A stretch of DNA of 47,207 nt from NCBI GenBank assembly GCA_023379435.1, contig JAMCUH010000056.1:1-47207 (forward strand), read 5' to 3'. Within the stretch, counting starts at the first letter, position 1. Each line of letters begins with the position of its first letter. The notes beneath the pieces were generated by a model. The model did no database searches. It saw only the letters and a program-made list of their open reading frames with translations, and was not told the DNA's origin. Source of the DNA: Thermoplasmatota archaeon (GTDB lineage: Archaea; Thermoplasmatota; Thermoplasmata; Thermoplasmatales; Thermoplasmataceae). Below are positions 1 through 7,465 of this stretch, piece by piece. The position numbers were made by a program, and so were the translations under genes.

Positions 1-131
1 TGTAAAAAATCATTGAAAATAAAAACAAAATGTATTATTCACCCAGTGAAAACTTACAGGAAAGTAAAAATCTCAACCACAGCAAAAATAATCACGCTCA
101 ATATGCTAAACACTCAATATTTTGTAAGATA

Positions 132-204
132 AGCCGCTGGAGGGATTTGAACCCCCGACCTGCTGATTACGAATCAGCTGCTCTACCTGCTGAGCTACGG
201 CGGC
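132..204 (-). tRNA. tRNA-Thr (anticodon CGU)
   Basis: On the minus strand the sequence folds into a complete 73-nt cloverleaf: 7-bp acceptor stem, 4-bp D stem with GG in the D loop, 5-bp anticodon stem around loop TTCGTAA, 5-nt variable loop, and a T arm with TTCAAAT. The anticodon is CGT, reading threonine ACG. The discriminator base is U, as in many archaeal tRNA-Thr. No intron or encoded CCA is present. The acceptor stem has one mismatch, C6 against A67; the other six pairs are Watson-Crick. A TATA-like box lies 24 nt upstream, so the gene probably has its own promoter. Identity is clear; the mismatch is the only oddity. Confidence 0.96.
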
Positions 205-224
205 AGTTTGGCACCTCATTTCAA

Positions 225-233
225 TGTATACTA
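225..233 (-). promoter_or_regulatory. TATA box for tRNA-Thr
   Basis: TAGTATACA on the minus strand is centred about 24 nt upstream of the first base of the tRNA, the normal archaeal box A distance. Assigned by position and composition only. Confidence 0.55.
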
Positions 234-300
234 AAAATGTGTTGTAATCTGAGGAGAAGTTTTCCTGAAGATAGGGAAAAATAGGACTGCATTGACACAT

Positions 301-1461
301 TTAGTCATTTTTCATGGGTATATAGAGTGCAATGCCGGAAGGTACTTTAGGAAAGAAAAATGTTGACTTTTGCGGGAAAAGTTTCCTCTCAGATATGCAC
401 TTCTGAAATAATTCCTTATCCCAGACAGGCATTAAAATACAGGCATCAGCCTCTTTTTTATCCACAGTTTCAATCGCCTCGGCTGATTTATCTGTGTATT
501 TTGTGTACTTTTCCATATCTTCACCATTAAGGTCCTTCAATTCATCCAGAATAAATCTGTTAACAATGTTTGGCGGAATATTGTCCATGATGTCATCGCC
601 AAGATATTCCCTTTTCAGTGAAAGCCTGTAATATGTGTGGTTCATGTAAAGAGTTATGTCCTTATCTGATAATCTCTTTTCCTCTTCCACAGTGAAATGA
701 TGCTTCAGATCATTTAGAAAGCTTTCCTTTGATTTTATTTTACCAATGATCCTGTGTATCCCGGAAATCATGAGACTTTCCTGATCAATGGGGGTGATGT
801 ATGCCATGGCGTAATGCCAGTTGAGATCCGATGGTACCTCTGAGGCGATCTCCCTGAGCGCAGCCAGACGATGGTGGCCATCAGCAACAATGCTGTTCTC
901 TTTTTCCATCAATACTCTCAGCTTTTCAATAAAATCCCTGTCAATGCACAGAAATATTTCATTTAAGACACCTTCCGGTTCAGTGAAGCTCAGGACCGGA
1001 CTCATGGATTCAGTCTGTCCCTGCAATATTGAACGGAGATGAGAATTTCCAGTGACAAGAAAGATTGGTTCTGGGATGCATCCTATGTGTTTCATGAGTT
1101 TGTACCTGCCTGTCCTTGGCCCGGAAAAAGTCTTCTCGTGAGGTATAACTGAACCGTCATCGGGGAATATTTTCACAAGAGCCATGATGCCGTACCTTTC
1201 CATATTCCTGCCTGAAGACTCGAATTTCTGTTTCAGTAATATGATTGCCTCATTTTCACGTATGAGTGTGCCATTTGCAATCCAGCGATCAAGAGTGGCT
1301 TTCGCATCTTCCAGATTCTTTGGGAGAGTTATGTGCGTTATATTACATGGGAACTCATGCAAAAATTTCCTGTATTCGTCGTTGATTGTATCAAAGGGTG
1401 GGGAATAAAAATGTTCGCATCCGGATCTGAACATCCATGGATTGAATTCCCTAATTATCAA
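301..1461 (-). CDS. DUF1015 family protein (ParB-like ADGHHR motif)
   Basis: A 386-residue protein of the DUF1015 family, a soluble family of unknown function in bacteria and archaea. The hallmark VADGHHRLAA lies near residues 192-201; it resembles the catalytic motif of the ParB/SerK superfamily, so nucleotide binding or kinase-like chemistry is conceivable but not shown. Length fits the family (about 400). The chosen start is TTG, preceded by GGTGAT at SD distance and 3 nt from the stop of the endonuclease IV gene, so translation is probably coupled. It is the last gene of the trmB-nfo-DUF1015 operon. No membrane segment or signal peptide is seen. Family call is firm, function unknown. Confidence 0.85.
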   Translation of the reverse strand: MIIREFNPWMFRSGCEHFYSPPFDTINDEYRKFLHEFPCNITHITLPKNLEDAKATLDRWIANGTLIRENEAIILLKQKFESSGRNMERYGIMALVKIFPDDGSVIPHEKTFSGPRTGRYKLMKHIGCIPEPIFLVTGNSHLRSILQGQTESMSPVLSFTEPEGVLNEIFLCIDRDFIEKLRVLMEKENSIVADGHHRLAALREIASEVPSDLNWHYAMAYITPIDQESLMISGIHRIIGKIKSKESFLNDLKHHFTVEEEKRLSDKDITLYMNHTYYRLSLKREYLGDDIMDNIPPNIVNRFILDELKDLNGEDMEKYTKYTDKSAEAIETVDKKEADACILMPVWDKELFQKCISERKLFPQKSTFFFPKVPSGIALYIPMKND

Positions 1462-1464
1462 GAT

Positions 1465-2325
1465 TCAATCACCGTTAAAGCACTTTTGAAGGTTAGCAAT
1501 ATCCTCGCCGTAACCGGCTTCTCCCTTTGGTGTCTCAAGGACGAATGGTTTTTCCCTTAACCTGGGATCATTTATGAAATTTGAAATTCCCTCAAGACCT
1601 AACATACCTGAACCAATCTGTTCATGCCTGTCCAGGTGACTTCCAAGCCCTTTCTTTGAATCATTCAGATGAAATCCCAGCAATTTATCCAGTCCAATGA
1701 TGGAATTAAAGGAATCCATGGCCTCATGGTATCCTTCAGGTGTTTTTATATCGTAGCCTGCAGCAAACACATGGCAAGTGTCAAAACAAATCCCCACTTT
1801 TTCCTTGATTTCTATCATGTCAATCATTGAAGCTAGATGTTCAAATTTATGACCCACGGTGTTTCCCTGCCCCGCACCAGTCTCCAGTAGCACCTTAACA
1901 TGATGATCAGCGCCGAGTGTTCTGTTTATGGATTCTGCAACCATTTCTATGCCCTTTTTCTCTCCCATGTCTCCTGGGGAACCCGGATGAAGAACAAGAT
2001 AGTCTATTCCAAGAATATCTGCTCTTGAAAGCTCTTCCCTCAGGGCTGCTTCTACCTTGGATCTCAATGACATATCAGTTGATGCAGTATTGAGAAGATA
2101 TGAGGCATGCACCATGATCCTCACAAGGTTGAACTCTGACACATATTTCTTGAAGCCCGAAACCTCATTCTCATCAAGAGGTCTGGCCTTCCACTGCATC
2201 TGGTTCTTGGAAAATATCTGCATCGTTCGGAAGGAAAATGCATTTGCCCGTTCCGGTGATTTTGATATTCCTCCCGCCGTGGAAATATGGCCACCCAGCA
2301 ATCTTCTATCAGTAATCCTTTCCAT
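1465..2325 (-). CDS. nfo: Endonuclease IV (AP endonuclease)
   Basis: A 286-residue apurinic/apyrimidinic endonuclease of the EndoIV/Nfo TIM-barrel family, which cleaves 5' to abasic sites in base-excision repair using three metal ions. The typical N-terminal GGHISTAGGISKSPERA, the FSKNQMQWK stretch, VHASYLLN, the LHPGSPGD stretch, LLETGAGQG, CFDTCHVFAAGYD and HLNDSKKGLGSHLDRHEQIG, which supply the His/Glu/Asp metal ligands, are all present. Length is normal. The ATG start lies 8 nt after the trmB-like stop, with GGAG about 12 nt upstream inside trmB. It sits between a transcription regulator and DUF1015 in one operon. Nothing is missing or truncated. Confidence 0.95.
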   Translation of the reverse strand: MERITDRRLLGGHISTAGGISKSPERANAFSFRTMQIFSKNQMQWKARPLDENEVSGFKKYVSEFNLVRIMVHASYLLNTASTDMSLRSKVEAALREELSRADILGIDYLVLHPGSPGDMGEKKGIEMVAESINRTLGADHHVKVLLETGAGQGNTVGHKFEHLASMIDMIEIKEKVGICFDTCHVFAAGYDIKTPEGYHEAMDSFNSIIGLDKLLGFHLNDSKKGLGSHLDRHEQIGSGMLGLEGISNFINDPRLREKPFVLETPKGEAGYGEDIANLQKCFNGD

Positions 2326-2333
2326 GGAAAAAC

Positions 2334-3053
2334 TTACTCCTTCTGCTCGACAAGACCTTCCATTATCATATGGATAAACTGGTATACATGAATTGCCAGT
2401 GCTGGATTGTCCGTATAACCGCAGGCTTCCAGTTCCGGAGATGCTAGCATGGCCCTTGTCTTGTCACTCACCACATCTGTAGCAATGAGACCCTCCCTCC
2501 TGAATATCCTAACGCCCGGAGGTGCCTTTCTTCCTGCCGGTATAACGAAAACAACATCCACCCCCCTCTTGACAGCATTATCAATCGCCTTTGCCAGTTC
2601 AGTTCTGATCTCCCTGGCGAGAGGGGTTGAAACATAAATCTCTGACTCCGACAGGTTAAACATCTCCGTAAGCTTGTTCATTACTGATTCTCTTCCCTCA
2701 ATGGTGTAAACAAGCTGAGGCTCACCTCTGGAGGGGAGCATTTCCTGCAACTTTCTCAGCTCAAGAAACAGCTCATCAAGCTTTGCCTCAAGCGACGACC
2801 TGATCTTTGTGAGATCATCAGGCTTAAACATCCTTGGTCTCCCCTCAGTATATTTAGCAAGACCCTTTTCCACAAGAGATTCCATAACCTTGTATGCCGA
2901 CGTTCTTGGTATGTTGGCCGTATCAGCAACGACATCCGCATTTGCAACTCCATGGTATACCAAAGAAGCAAATCCCTGGGCCTCATAAACAGAAAGACCA
3001 AGAATCTTCAACTTTTCAGCGATCTGCTGAAGGCGTTCAGATAATCCCTCCAT
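2334..3053 (-). CDS. TrmB-family transcriptional regulator
   Basis: A 239-residue regulator with an N-terminal winged helix (residues about 5-75; GLSVYEAQGFASLVYHG then IPRTSAYKVMESLVEKGL as recognition helix) of the TrmB type, a short coiled coil (about 80-105) and a C-terminal phospholipase-D-like fold domain (about 110-235) as in TrmB-like proteins. TrmB proteins are sugar- or metabolite-responsive repressors/activators; this one's ligand is unknown. I chose ATG 3053 because a TATA box lies 24 nt upstream, implying a leaderless mRNA; an ATG at 3062 would put the TATA too close. It heads the nfo-DUF1015 operon. Repeats in the divergent spacer may be its own sites. Confidence 0.85.
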   Translation of the reverse strand: MEGLSERLQQIAEKLKILGLSVYEAQGFASLVYHGVANADVVADTANIPRTSAYKVMESLVEKGLAKYTEGRPRMFKPDDLTKIRSSLEAKLDELFLELRKLQEMLPSRGEPQLVYTIEGRESVMNKLTEMFNLSESEIYVSTPLAREIRTELAKAIDNAVKRGVDVVFVIPAGRKAPPGVRIFRREGLIATDVVSDKTRAMLASPELEACGYTDNPALAIHVYQFIHMIMEGLVEQKE

Positions 3054-3072
3054 GTGTCTCAATTATACATGA

Positions 3073-3080
3073 CCTTATAT
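3073..3080 (-). promoter_or_regulatory. TATA box for the trmB-like gene
   Basis: CATATAAGG read on the minus strand is centred about 24 nt before ATG 3053, fitting a leaderless transcript. It supports the shorter start. Confidence 0.5.
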
Positions 3081-3092
3081 GGATTTTCCTAT

Positions 3093-3146
3093 AGTCAATT
3101 TTACTGACTTAATATTATGTAATTATATGGATTATTAATTAAGTCA
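3093..3146. repeat. TGACTTAAT inverted-repeat cluster
   Basis: TGACTTAAT at 3105-3113 is the exact inverse of ATTAAGTCA at 3138-3146. A further half-site AGTCA at 3093-3097 forms a second dyad with TGACT at 3105-3109. The cluster lies just upstream of the trmB-like TATA box, in the spacer to the divergent thioesterase. Operator function is inferred. Confidence 0.45.
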
Positions 3147-3215
3147 TAAAACCATGTCCGTAATACGAAGAATGCGATGACGTTTTAATACAGTGGTGGA
3201 ATCCTTCCCTCAGGA

Positions 3216-3632
3216 GTGAACGGAAAGATGGAGATGAACGAGGCTACCGCGAGGCTTGTTATGGATCTTGATGGTTTTCTTAAGCATTTTCCAGTCAAAA
3301 TAGAAGAAGTTGGGCCCGGATACTGCGACCTTTCCATTGAACTGGTGGACATTGTCATGAGGCCGGGCGGGATCATGAACGGGGGTGCAATAATGTCCCT
3401 CTGCGATCTTGCTGGTGGAATAAGCGCAATGTCTCTTCAGGATGTGAGGAACGCATTCACTGTTGATCTAAACACACAGTTCATTGAGATGATCAATAAC
3501 GGTCCTGTAAAATTTCACGGAGAGGTTATTCGTGCGGGAAAATCAACGGCTTTTATCGATATAGATGTAAGAGACAGTAAGGGAAAACTCTGCTCAAGGT
3601 CAACAGGCATATGGAAGATCATAAGGGAGTGA
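3216..3632 (+). CDS. PaaI-family hotdog thioesterase
   Basis: A 138-residue single-domain hotdog thioesterase. The active-site helix region GGIMNGGAIMSLCDLAGGISA (about 49-69) carries the conserved G-G-x-x-x-x-x-C/L-D pattern; the strand FHGEVIRAGKSTAFIDIDVRD and a C-terminal STGIWKI match the PaaI/4HBT fold. Substrates in this family are acyl- or aryl-CoA thioesters; the specific one cannot be told. The start taken is GTG 3216; ATG 3228 is possible. A weak TTTTAATA lies about 29 nt upstream. It is followed 4 nt later by coaBC, so the two are probably co-transcribed, linking a CoA-thioester hydrolase to CoA biosynthesis. Confidence 0.82.
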   Translation: MNGKMEMNEATARLVMDLDGFLKHFPVKIEEVGPGYCDLSIELVDIVMRPGGIMNGGAIMSLCDLAGGISAMSLQDVRNAFTVDLNTQFIEMINNGPVKFHGEVIRAGKSTAFIDIDVRDSKGKLCSRSTGIWKIIRE

Positions 3633-3636
3633 AAAG

Positions 3637-4848
3637 GTGTGCAGATTATGCAGTGAACAGAACTGGCCCCCACTAACTGAAAAACTTGTGATCCTCGCAA
3701 CATCCGGCAGCATATCCATCTATCGTGTTCCAGACATCATAAGGGAGATCAGAAGAAAAGGTGGTGATGTGAAGGTTGGCATGAGTGAGTCCTCAGCGGA
3801 AATGATAAGTCCGGAGCTCATAAAGTGGGCATCGTCAAATGCCCCCGTTACCAAAATTACAGGATTTATTGAGCACATATCATTGTTCACTGAGCCCAGG
3901 GACAAGATCCTTCTCATATGCCCTCTTACATATGATACTGCAGGAAAAATGGCCAGCGGAATATCAGATAACATACCATCCCTGTTCTTCTCATTTGCTT
4001 TCGGCCATGGAGTACCTGTTCTTGCTGCTCCTGCCATGCATCTGGATATGTACAGGAACAAATTCATGCAGGAAAACATCAAGAGACTTATGGATTCCGG
4101 GGTGGAATTCATTGAACCGGAAGAGGACCCTGAAAAGGCAAAATTATCAGAAAAGGAGAATATTGTGGATCATGTAATAAGATCTTTTTATCACAGTACC
4201 ATGGGAGGGAAAAGGGTTCTCATCATATCTGGTAGAACGGAGGATAGAATTGACCCGGCAAGAACAGTCTCGAACAGATCATCCGGTTTCACTGGTTACT
4301 GGCTTGCAAGAAATTCATTCAGGCTGGGTTCTTCCGATGTAACTTTTGTGGGAAACTCCCCCTATCCAATGCCGGAGTATGTGCGTTCCGATTTCTGTGT
4401 TGAAACTGCTTCATTCTACAGTAAGGTGGAGGCAATCCTTAGGAAGGAGAAGTTCGATCTCATAATTATTCCAGCTGCCATATCCGATTTTTCCATATCA
4501 TTCAGTGAGAAAAAACTTGATTCAGACAGGGAGCATGAAATTCATCTCAGACCCAGAAAGAAGCTCCTTGATATCATAAGGAAAAACAGCAGTGCAAAAC
4601 TTGTTGCATTCAGACTCAGTGAGTCTCCGGATGATGCCATGAGGCACTTCAGTGAATCGGTTCCGGATATGATAGTACACAACAGCATCCTGGAAGAACC
4701 GTTTGGTAATGGCGGGGCAAAATATTCAGTGATTTCTGGTGAGAAAATTACAGAAATATCAGGTGCGAGCAAGGAGGAGGTAACTTTCAGACTGTTGCTG
4801 CATATAATGGGCAGCCTTTTTGCTCTAGGTAAAACAAACAAACAGTGA
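3637..4848 (+). CDS. coaBC: Bifunctional PPC decarboxylase / phosphopantothenate-cysteine ligase (CoaBC)
   Basis: A 403-residue fusion making 4'-phosphopantetheine in CoA biosynthesis. The N-terminal flavoprotein (about 14-180) has VILATSGSISIYR and EHISL with the catalytic His80. The archaeal PAMHLDMYRNKF and KAKLSEKE segments replace the bacterial Cys flap. The C-terminal CoaB domain (about 190-400) shows RTEDRIDPARTVSNRSSGF, PAAISDF, and Lys residues near 295. Oddly, the PASANT motif reads PLTYDT (96-101), placing Asp100 where the catalytic Asn is expected. The GTG start is preceded by GGGAGTGA. A short N-terminal extension with CxxC (MCRLC) is not typical. The ligase assignment is firm; decarboxylase competence is uncertain. 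Confidence 0.87.
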   Translation: MCRLCSEQNWPPLTEKLVILATSGSISIYRVPDIIREIRRKGGDVKVGMSESSAEMISPELIKWASSNAPVTKITGFIEHISLFTEPRDKILLICPLTYDTAGKMASGISDNIPSLFFSFAFGHGVPVLAAPAMHLDMYRNKFMQENIKRLMDSGVEFIEPEEDPEKAKLSEKENIVDHVIRSFYHSTMGGKRVLIISGRTEDRIDPARTVSNRSSGFTGYWLARNSFRLGSSDVTFVGNSPYPMPEYVRSDFCVETASFYSKVEAILRKEKFDLIIIPAAISDFSISFSEKKLDSDREHEIHLRPRKKLLDIIRKNSSAKLVAFRLSESPDDAMRHFSESVPDMIVHNSILEEPFGNGGAKYSVISGEKITEISGASKEEVTFRLLLHIMGSLFALGKTNKQ

Positions 4849-4851
4849 AAC

Positions 4852-6060
4852 TCACATAAGGTGTCTCAGCAGAAAGGATGATACATCCTCTACTGAATCA
4901 TCCTTCTTCAGGTTTGAAAAACACACCGGACAGGCAGTGATGATACTTTCTGTGCCAGTGGCCTTTAGCTGTCTGAACCTTTCATCTGAAACGTTTTTTG
5001 AAATGTCCGGAAACAGGAGCTCGGCCGGCCCCCCACAGCACATAACCCTTTTACCGGATCTTTCAGGAAGTTCCATTTTTGAAACATTTCCGATCATTCT
5101 CTTGAGATCGAAGTCCTTCACATCCCTGAGCACAAAATGGCATGGCTCATGGAATGTTACTCTCTCACCCGTCTTCCTGAACTCTAGATTTTGAAGATAT
5201 TCAGCGTAATATCTGACATCGAAATCGAAGCCCTTAACATACCTGGGATACTGGTTTTTTAGAAGATCATAGGTGTGCGGGTCTATTGTTATGATCTCCG
5301 TTACATTCCTTCTTCTGAATATATCCGTAACTCTTTCAGCGTAAATGGAGAATTCATTAATGTAACCAAGATCGTAAATGAATGTTCCTGGATATGGTTC
5401 CTCCTCACCTAGGTACTGAAATGAAATCCCGGCCTTCCTGAGGAGAGTGTAAATGCTTCTCAGGTATAAATTCACGTTCTTCTCCATTGGCGCATTCTTC
5501 ATGAATGCGGTGATTCCCGCAATGTCTGGATGTTTTCTTATAAAACGTGAAGCAGATACAAATGCTTCTTCTCCAAGGATTTTCCCTGCCCTGCCTAGCG
5601 CAAAGCTGTATGGCATTAGCTGATACATGTTGCCGGTGTAGAGAAGAGTGGTGCTGTTTTTGCTGAAGGATAATCCGGAAGACCATCGGGCACATTCCCT
5701 TCTGAGACCCAGCGGGTTCATCTTTTCCATGGTCACAGAAACGATCATTGCTGCGAGATCCTTTTCCTGTGGTAATGCGAGATCGGTCTCCGCTATTATC
5801 TCTCTGGCCAGATGGCTGACCTTCCCGGCATTAACACCTGCAGGACAAACCTGGAGGCAGGCAAAGCAGTCAAGGCACGAGTAAAATGGGTCCGATACCC
5901 TGAGACTTCTCTTTCCGGTACGGATTTCATTCACAAGAGAGAGACCGAGGTCAACCCTTCCCCTTGCACCATGGGAGGCGACAAATCCTGCTGAGGGCAG
6001 AGTGGGACATACACTTTCGCAGAAACCGCAATTGATGCACTTGCTCACCTCATCCTCCAT
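4852..6060 (-). CDS. GlcF-like iron-sulfur subunit of 2-hydroxy-acid oxidase
   Basis: An Fe-S oxidoreductase with two 4Fe-4S ferredoxin motifs near the N terminus (CINCGFCESVCP and CLDCFACLQVCPAG) and a C-terminal CCG domain with PCH, CCGG and ACPVC. The first CCG repeat has lost its cysteines (for example YTGNMY and DPHTYD), so only one cysteine-rich cluster site remains. It probably passes electrons from the adjacent GlcD-like FAD protein to the membrane quinone pool. I chose ATG 6060; the frame also opens at TTG 6117, which overlaps glcD, and GTG 6048 follows GGAGG. About 402 residues, usual for GlcF. Substrate could be glycolate, D-lactate or another 2-hydroxy acid. Confidence 0.84.
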   Translation of the reverse strand: MEDEVSKCINCGFCESVCPTLPSAGFVASHGARGRVDLGLSLVNEIRTGKRSLRVSDPFYSCLDCFACLQVCPAGVNAGKVSHLAREIIAETDLALPQEKDLAAMIVSVTMEKMNPLGLRRECARWSSGLSFSKNSTTLLYTGNMYQLMPYSFALGRAGKILGEEAFVSASRFIRKHPDIAGITAFMKNAPMEKNVNLYLRSIYTLLRKAGISFQYLGEEEPYPGTFIYDLGYINEFSIYAERVTDIFRRRNVTEIITIDPHTYDLLKNQYPRYVKGFDFDVRYYAEYLQNLEFRKTGERVTFHEPCHFVLRDVKDFDLKRMIGNVSKMELPERSGKRVMCCGGPAELLFPDISKNVSDERFRQLKATGTESIITACPVCFSNLKKDDSVEDVSSFLLRHLM

Positions 6061-6073
6061 ATCCGCTACAGGA

Positions 6074-7465
6074 TCAGTCAAATATCTTCCCCCTGTTGAG
6101 AAGGCCCTTCGGATCAAATACCTCTTTAATTCTTTTCATAATATCAAGTGTGTATTCCGAATTGTGGAATTTCATCTCCTCTCTGAGGAGTTCCTTCTTT
6201 TCCACGCCTATTCCGTGCTCCGCTGAAACTGAACCGTTGTGCCTGATGGCCACCATTCCCAGGTCAAGCTGCAGTTTTTCTACCTTCTTTCTGTTTTCCT
6301 CGGAACCCGGACTGGCAAATATATTTCCATGTATGTTCCCGTCCCCTATATGCCCGAACAGTATGGCCTTTATTCCGCTCCTGTCTATGATATCTCTCAT
6401 CTCACGCATTGCAGATGAGAGTTCCGAAAGAGGCACAACAATATCAGCTATGACAATATACTGATCCCTGCTTTCCCTGAGCAGCAGCGAGGAGGAGTAG
6501 AGGCCTTTTCTCGCCTCATACATTTTTTCCATTTCTGCCCTATCAGTTGTGATGGAAATTGAAACTGGATTGAATCTTTTTATTACACTGCTCGTTTCTT
6601 CCATGAGCCGGGAGATGGATTCGTGTGTTGATGCCATGTCCACCATGAGAAGATAATTGCTCTCTTTAGGGTAATCGATCCCCTTGGCAATCTTTACAGA
6701 CTCCAAGGATCCTTTATCAAGAAATTCTGCAATATACGGTATGAAACCACTGGATTTCAGGTGCATGATCGATCTGCCAACGTTTTCTATGTCTGTGAAA
6801 TAGGCCATAATACGGCCCAATTCTTCCGGCATCGGCCTGATCTTCAGTATGGCCTTTGTTATTATGGCAAGTGTCCCTTCACTTCCAACCATGAGTGCAG
6901 TGAAATCGTACCCCTTTGTCCTCTTGAGTGTTTTCCCACCGAACTGCTGTATCTCTCCTGTTGGAAGAACAACCTCCATGCCAAGAACCCACTCCTTTGT
7001 GGCACCATAGAGAGATGCCCTTAATCCCCCAGCGTTGGTATTTATGGAGCCTCCAACAGTTGCAGCCATGGAGCTTGCCGGGTCCGGAGGATAGAAAAAT
7101 CCTTTTTTTCTGAGTTCACTGTTGAGATCGTCAAGCCTCACACCAGCCTCAGCGATAACAAAACTGTCATCTGTTTTTATTTCCAGTATCCTGTTCATCG
7201 CTGACATGGAAATGACGATGCCACCCCTGAGTGGAACGGATGATCCTGTAAGTGACGAACCTCCAGATCTCACCGTGACAGGAATGTTATTCTCACAACA
7301 CAACCTCATGAGTTTGGAAATCTCCATTGCGTTCCTGGGGATCACGACTGCTAACGGTATGTCGGAAGAGAAGAATGAAGCATCCCTCGTGTACGGAATC
7401 ATATCCTCCTTTCTTGTCAGCACTCTGTTTCCAAATATATCTCTCAATTCATCTTCCACATTCAT
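6074..7465 (-). CDS. GlcD-like FAD-linked oxidase
   Basis: A 463-residue flavoprotein of the FAD_binding_4/FAD-oxidase_C (VAO/GlcD) family. The FAD domain contains TVRSGGSSLTGSSVP and the ATVGGSINTNAGG stretch (about 60-150). The C-terminal cap carries GHIGDGNIHGNI and SAEHGIGVEKKELL, the metal/substrate site of D-lactate and glycolate dehydrogenases. It oxidises a 2-hydroxy acid and should pair with the GlcF-like protein encoded 13 nt downstream. Its ATG overlaps the stop of the MFS gene in ATGA, so the three genes are one operon. Length and motifs are intact; whether the substrate is D-lactate, glycolate or 2-hydroxyglutarate is not resolvable from sequence. Confidence 0.87.
   Translation of the reverse strand: MNVEDELRDIFGNRVLTRKEDMIPYTRDASFFSSDIPLAVVIPRNAMEISKLMRLCCENNIPVTVRSGGSSLTGSSVPLRGGIVISMSAMNRILEIKTDDSFVIAEAGVRLDDLNSELRKKGFFYPPDPASSMAATVGGSINTNAGGLRASLYGATKEWVLGMEVVLPTGEIQQFGGKTLKRTKGYDFTALMVGSEGTLAIITKAILKIRPMPEELGRIMAYFTDIENVGRSIMHLKSSGFIPYIAEFLDKGSLESVKIAKGIDYPKESNYLLMVDMASTHESISRLMEETSSVIKRFNPVSISITTDRAEMEKMYEARKGLYSSSLLLRESRDQYIVIADIVVPLSELSSAMREMRDIIDRSGIKAILFGHIGDGNIHGNIFASPGSEENRKKVEKLQLDLGMVAIRHNGSVSAEHGIGVEKKELLREEMKFHNSEYTLDIMKRIKEVFDPKGLLNRGKIFD

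Noticed and set aside
30-284. Open frame crossing the tRNA on the plus strand
   Set aside because: It reads through the antisense of the tRNA and its flanks; no protein-family pattern is seen.
3952-4160. Loss of the CoaC Cys flap as a defect in CoaBC
   Set aside because: As I recall them, archaeal CoaBC proteins usually have a KAK-type segment instead of the bacterial Cys motif, so this alone is not unusual.
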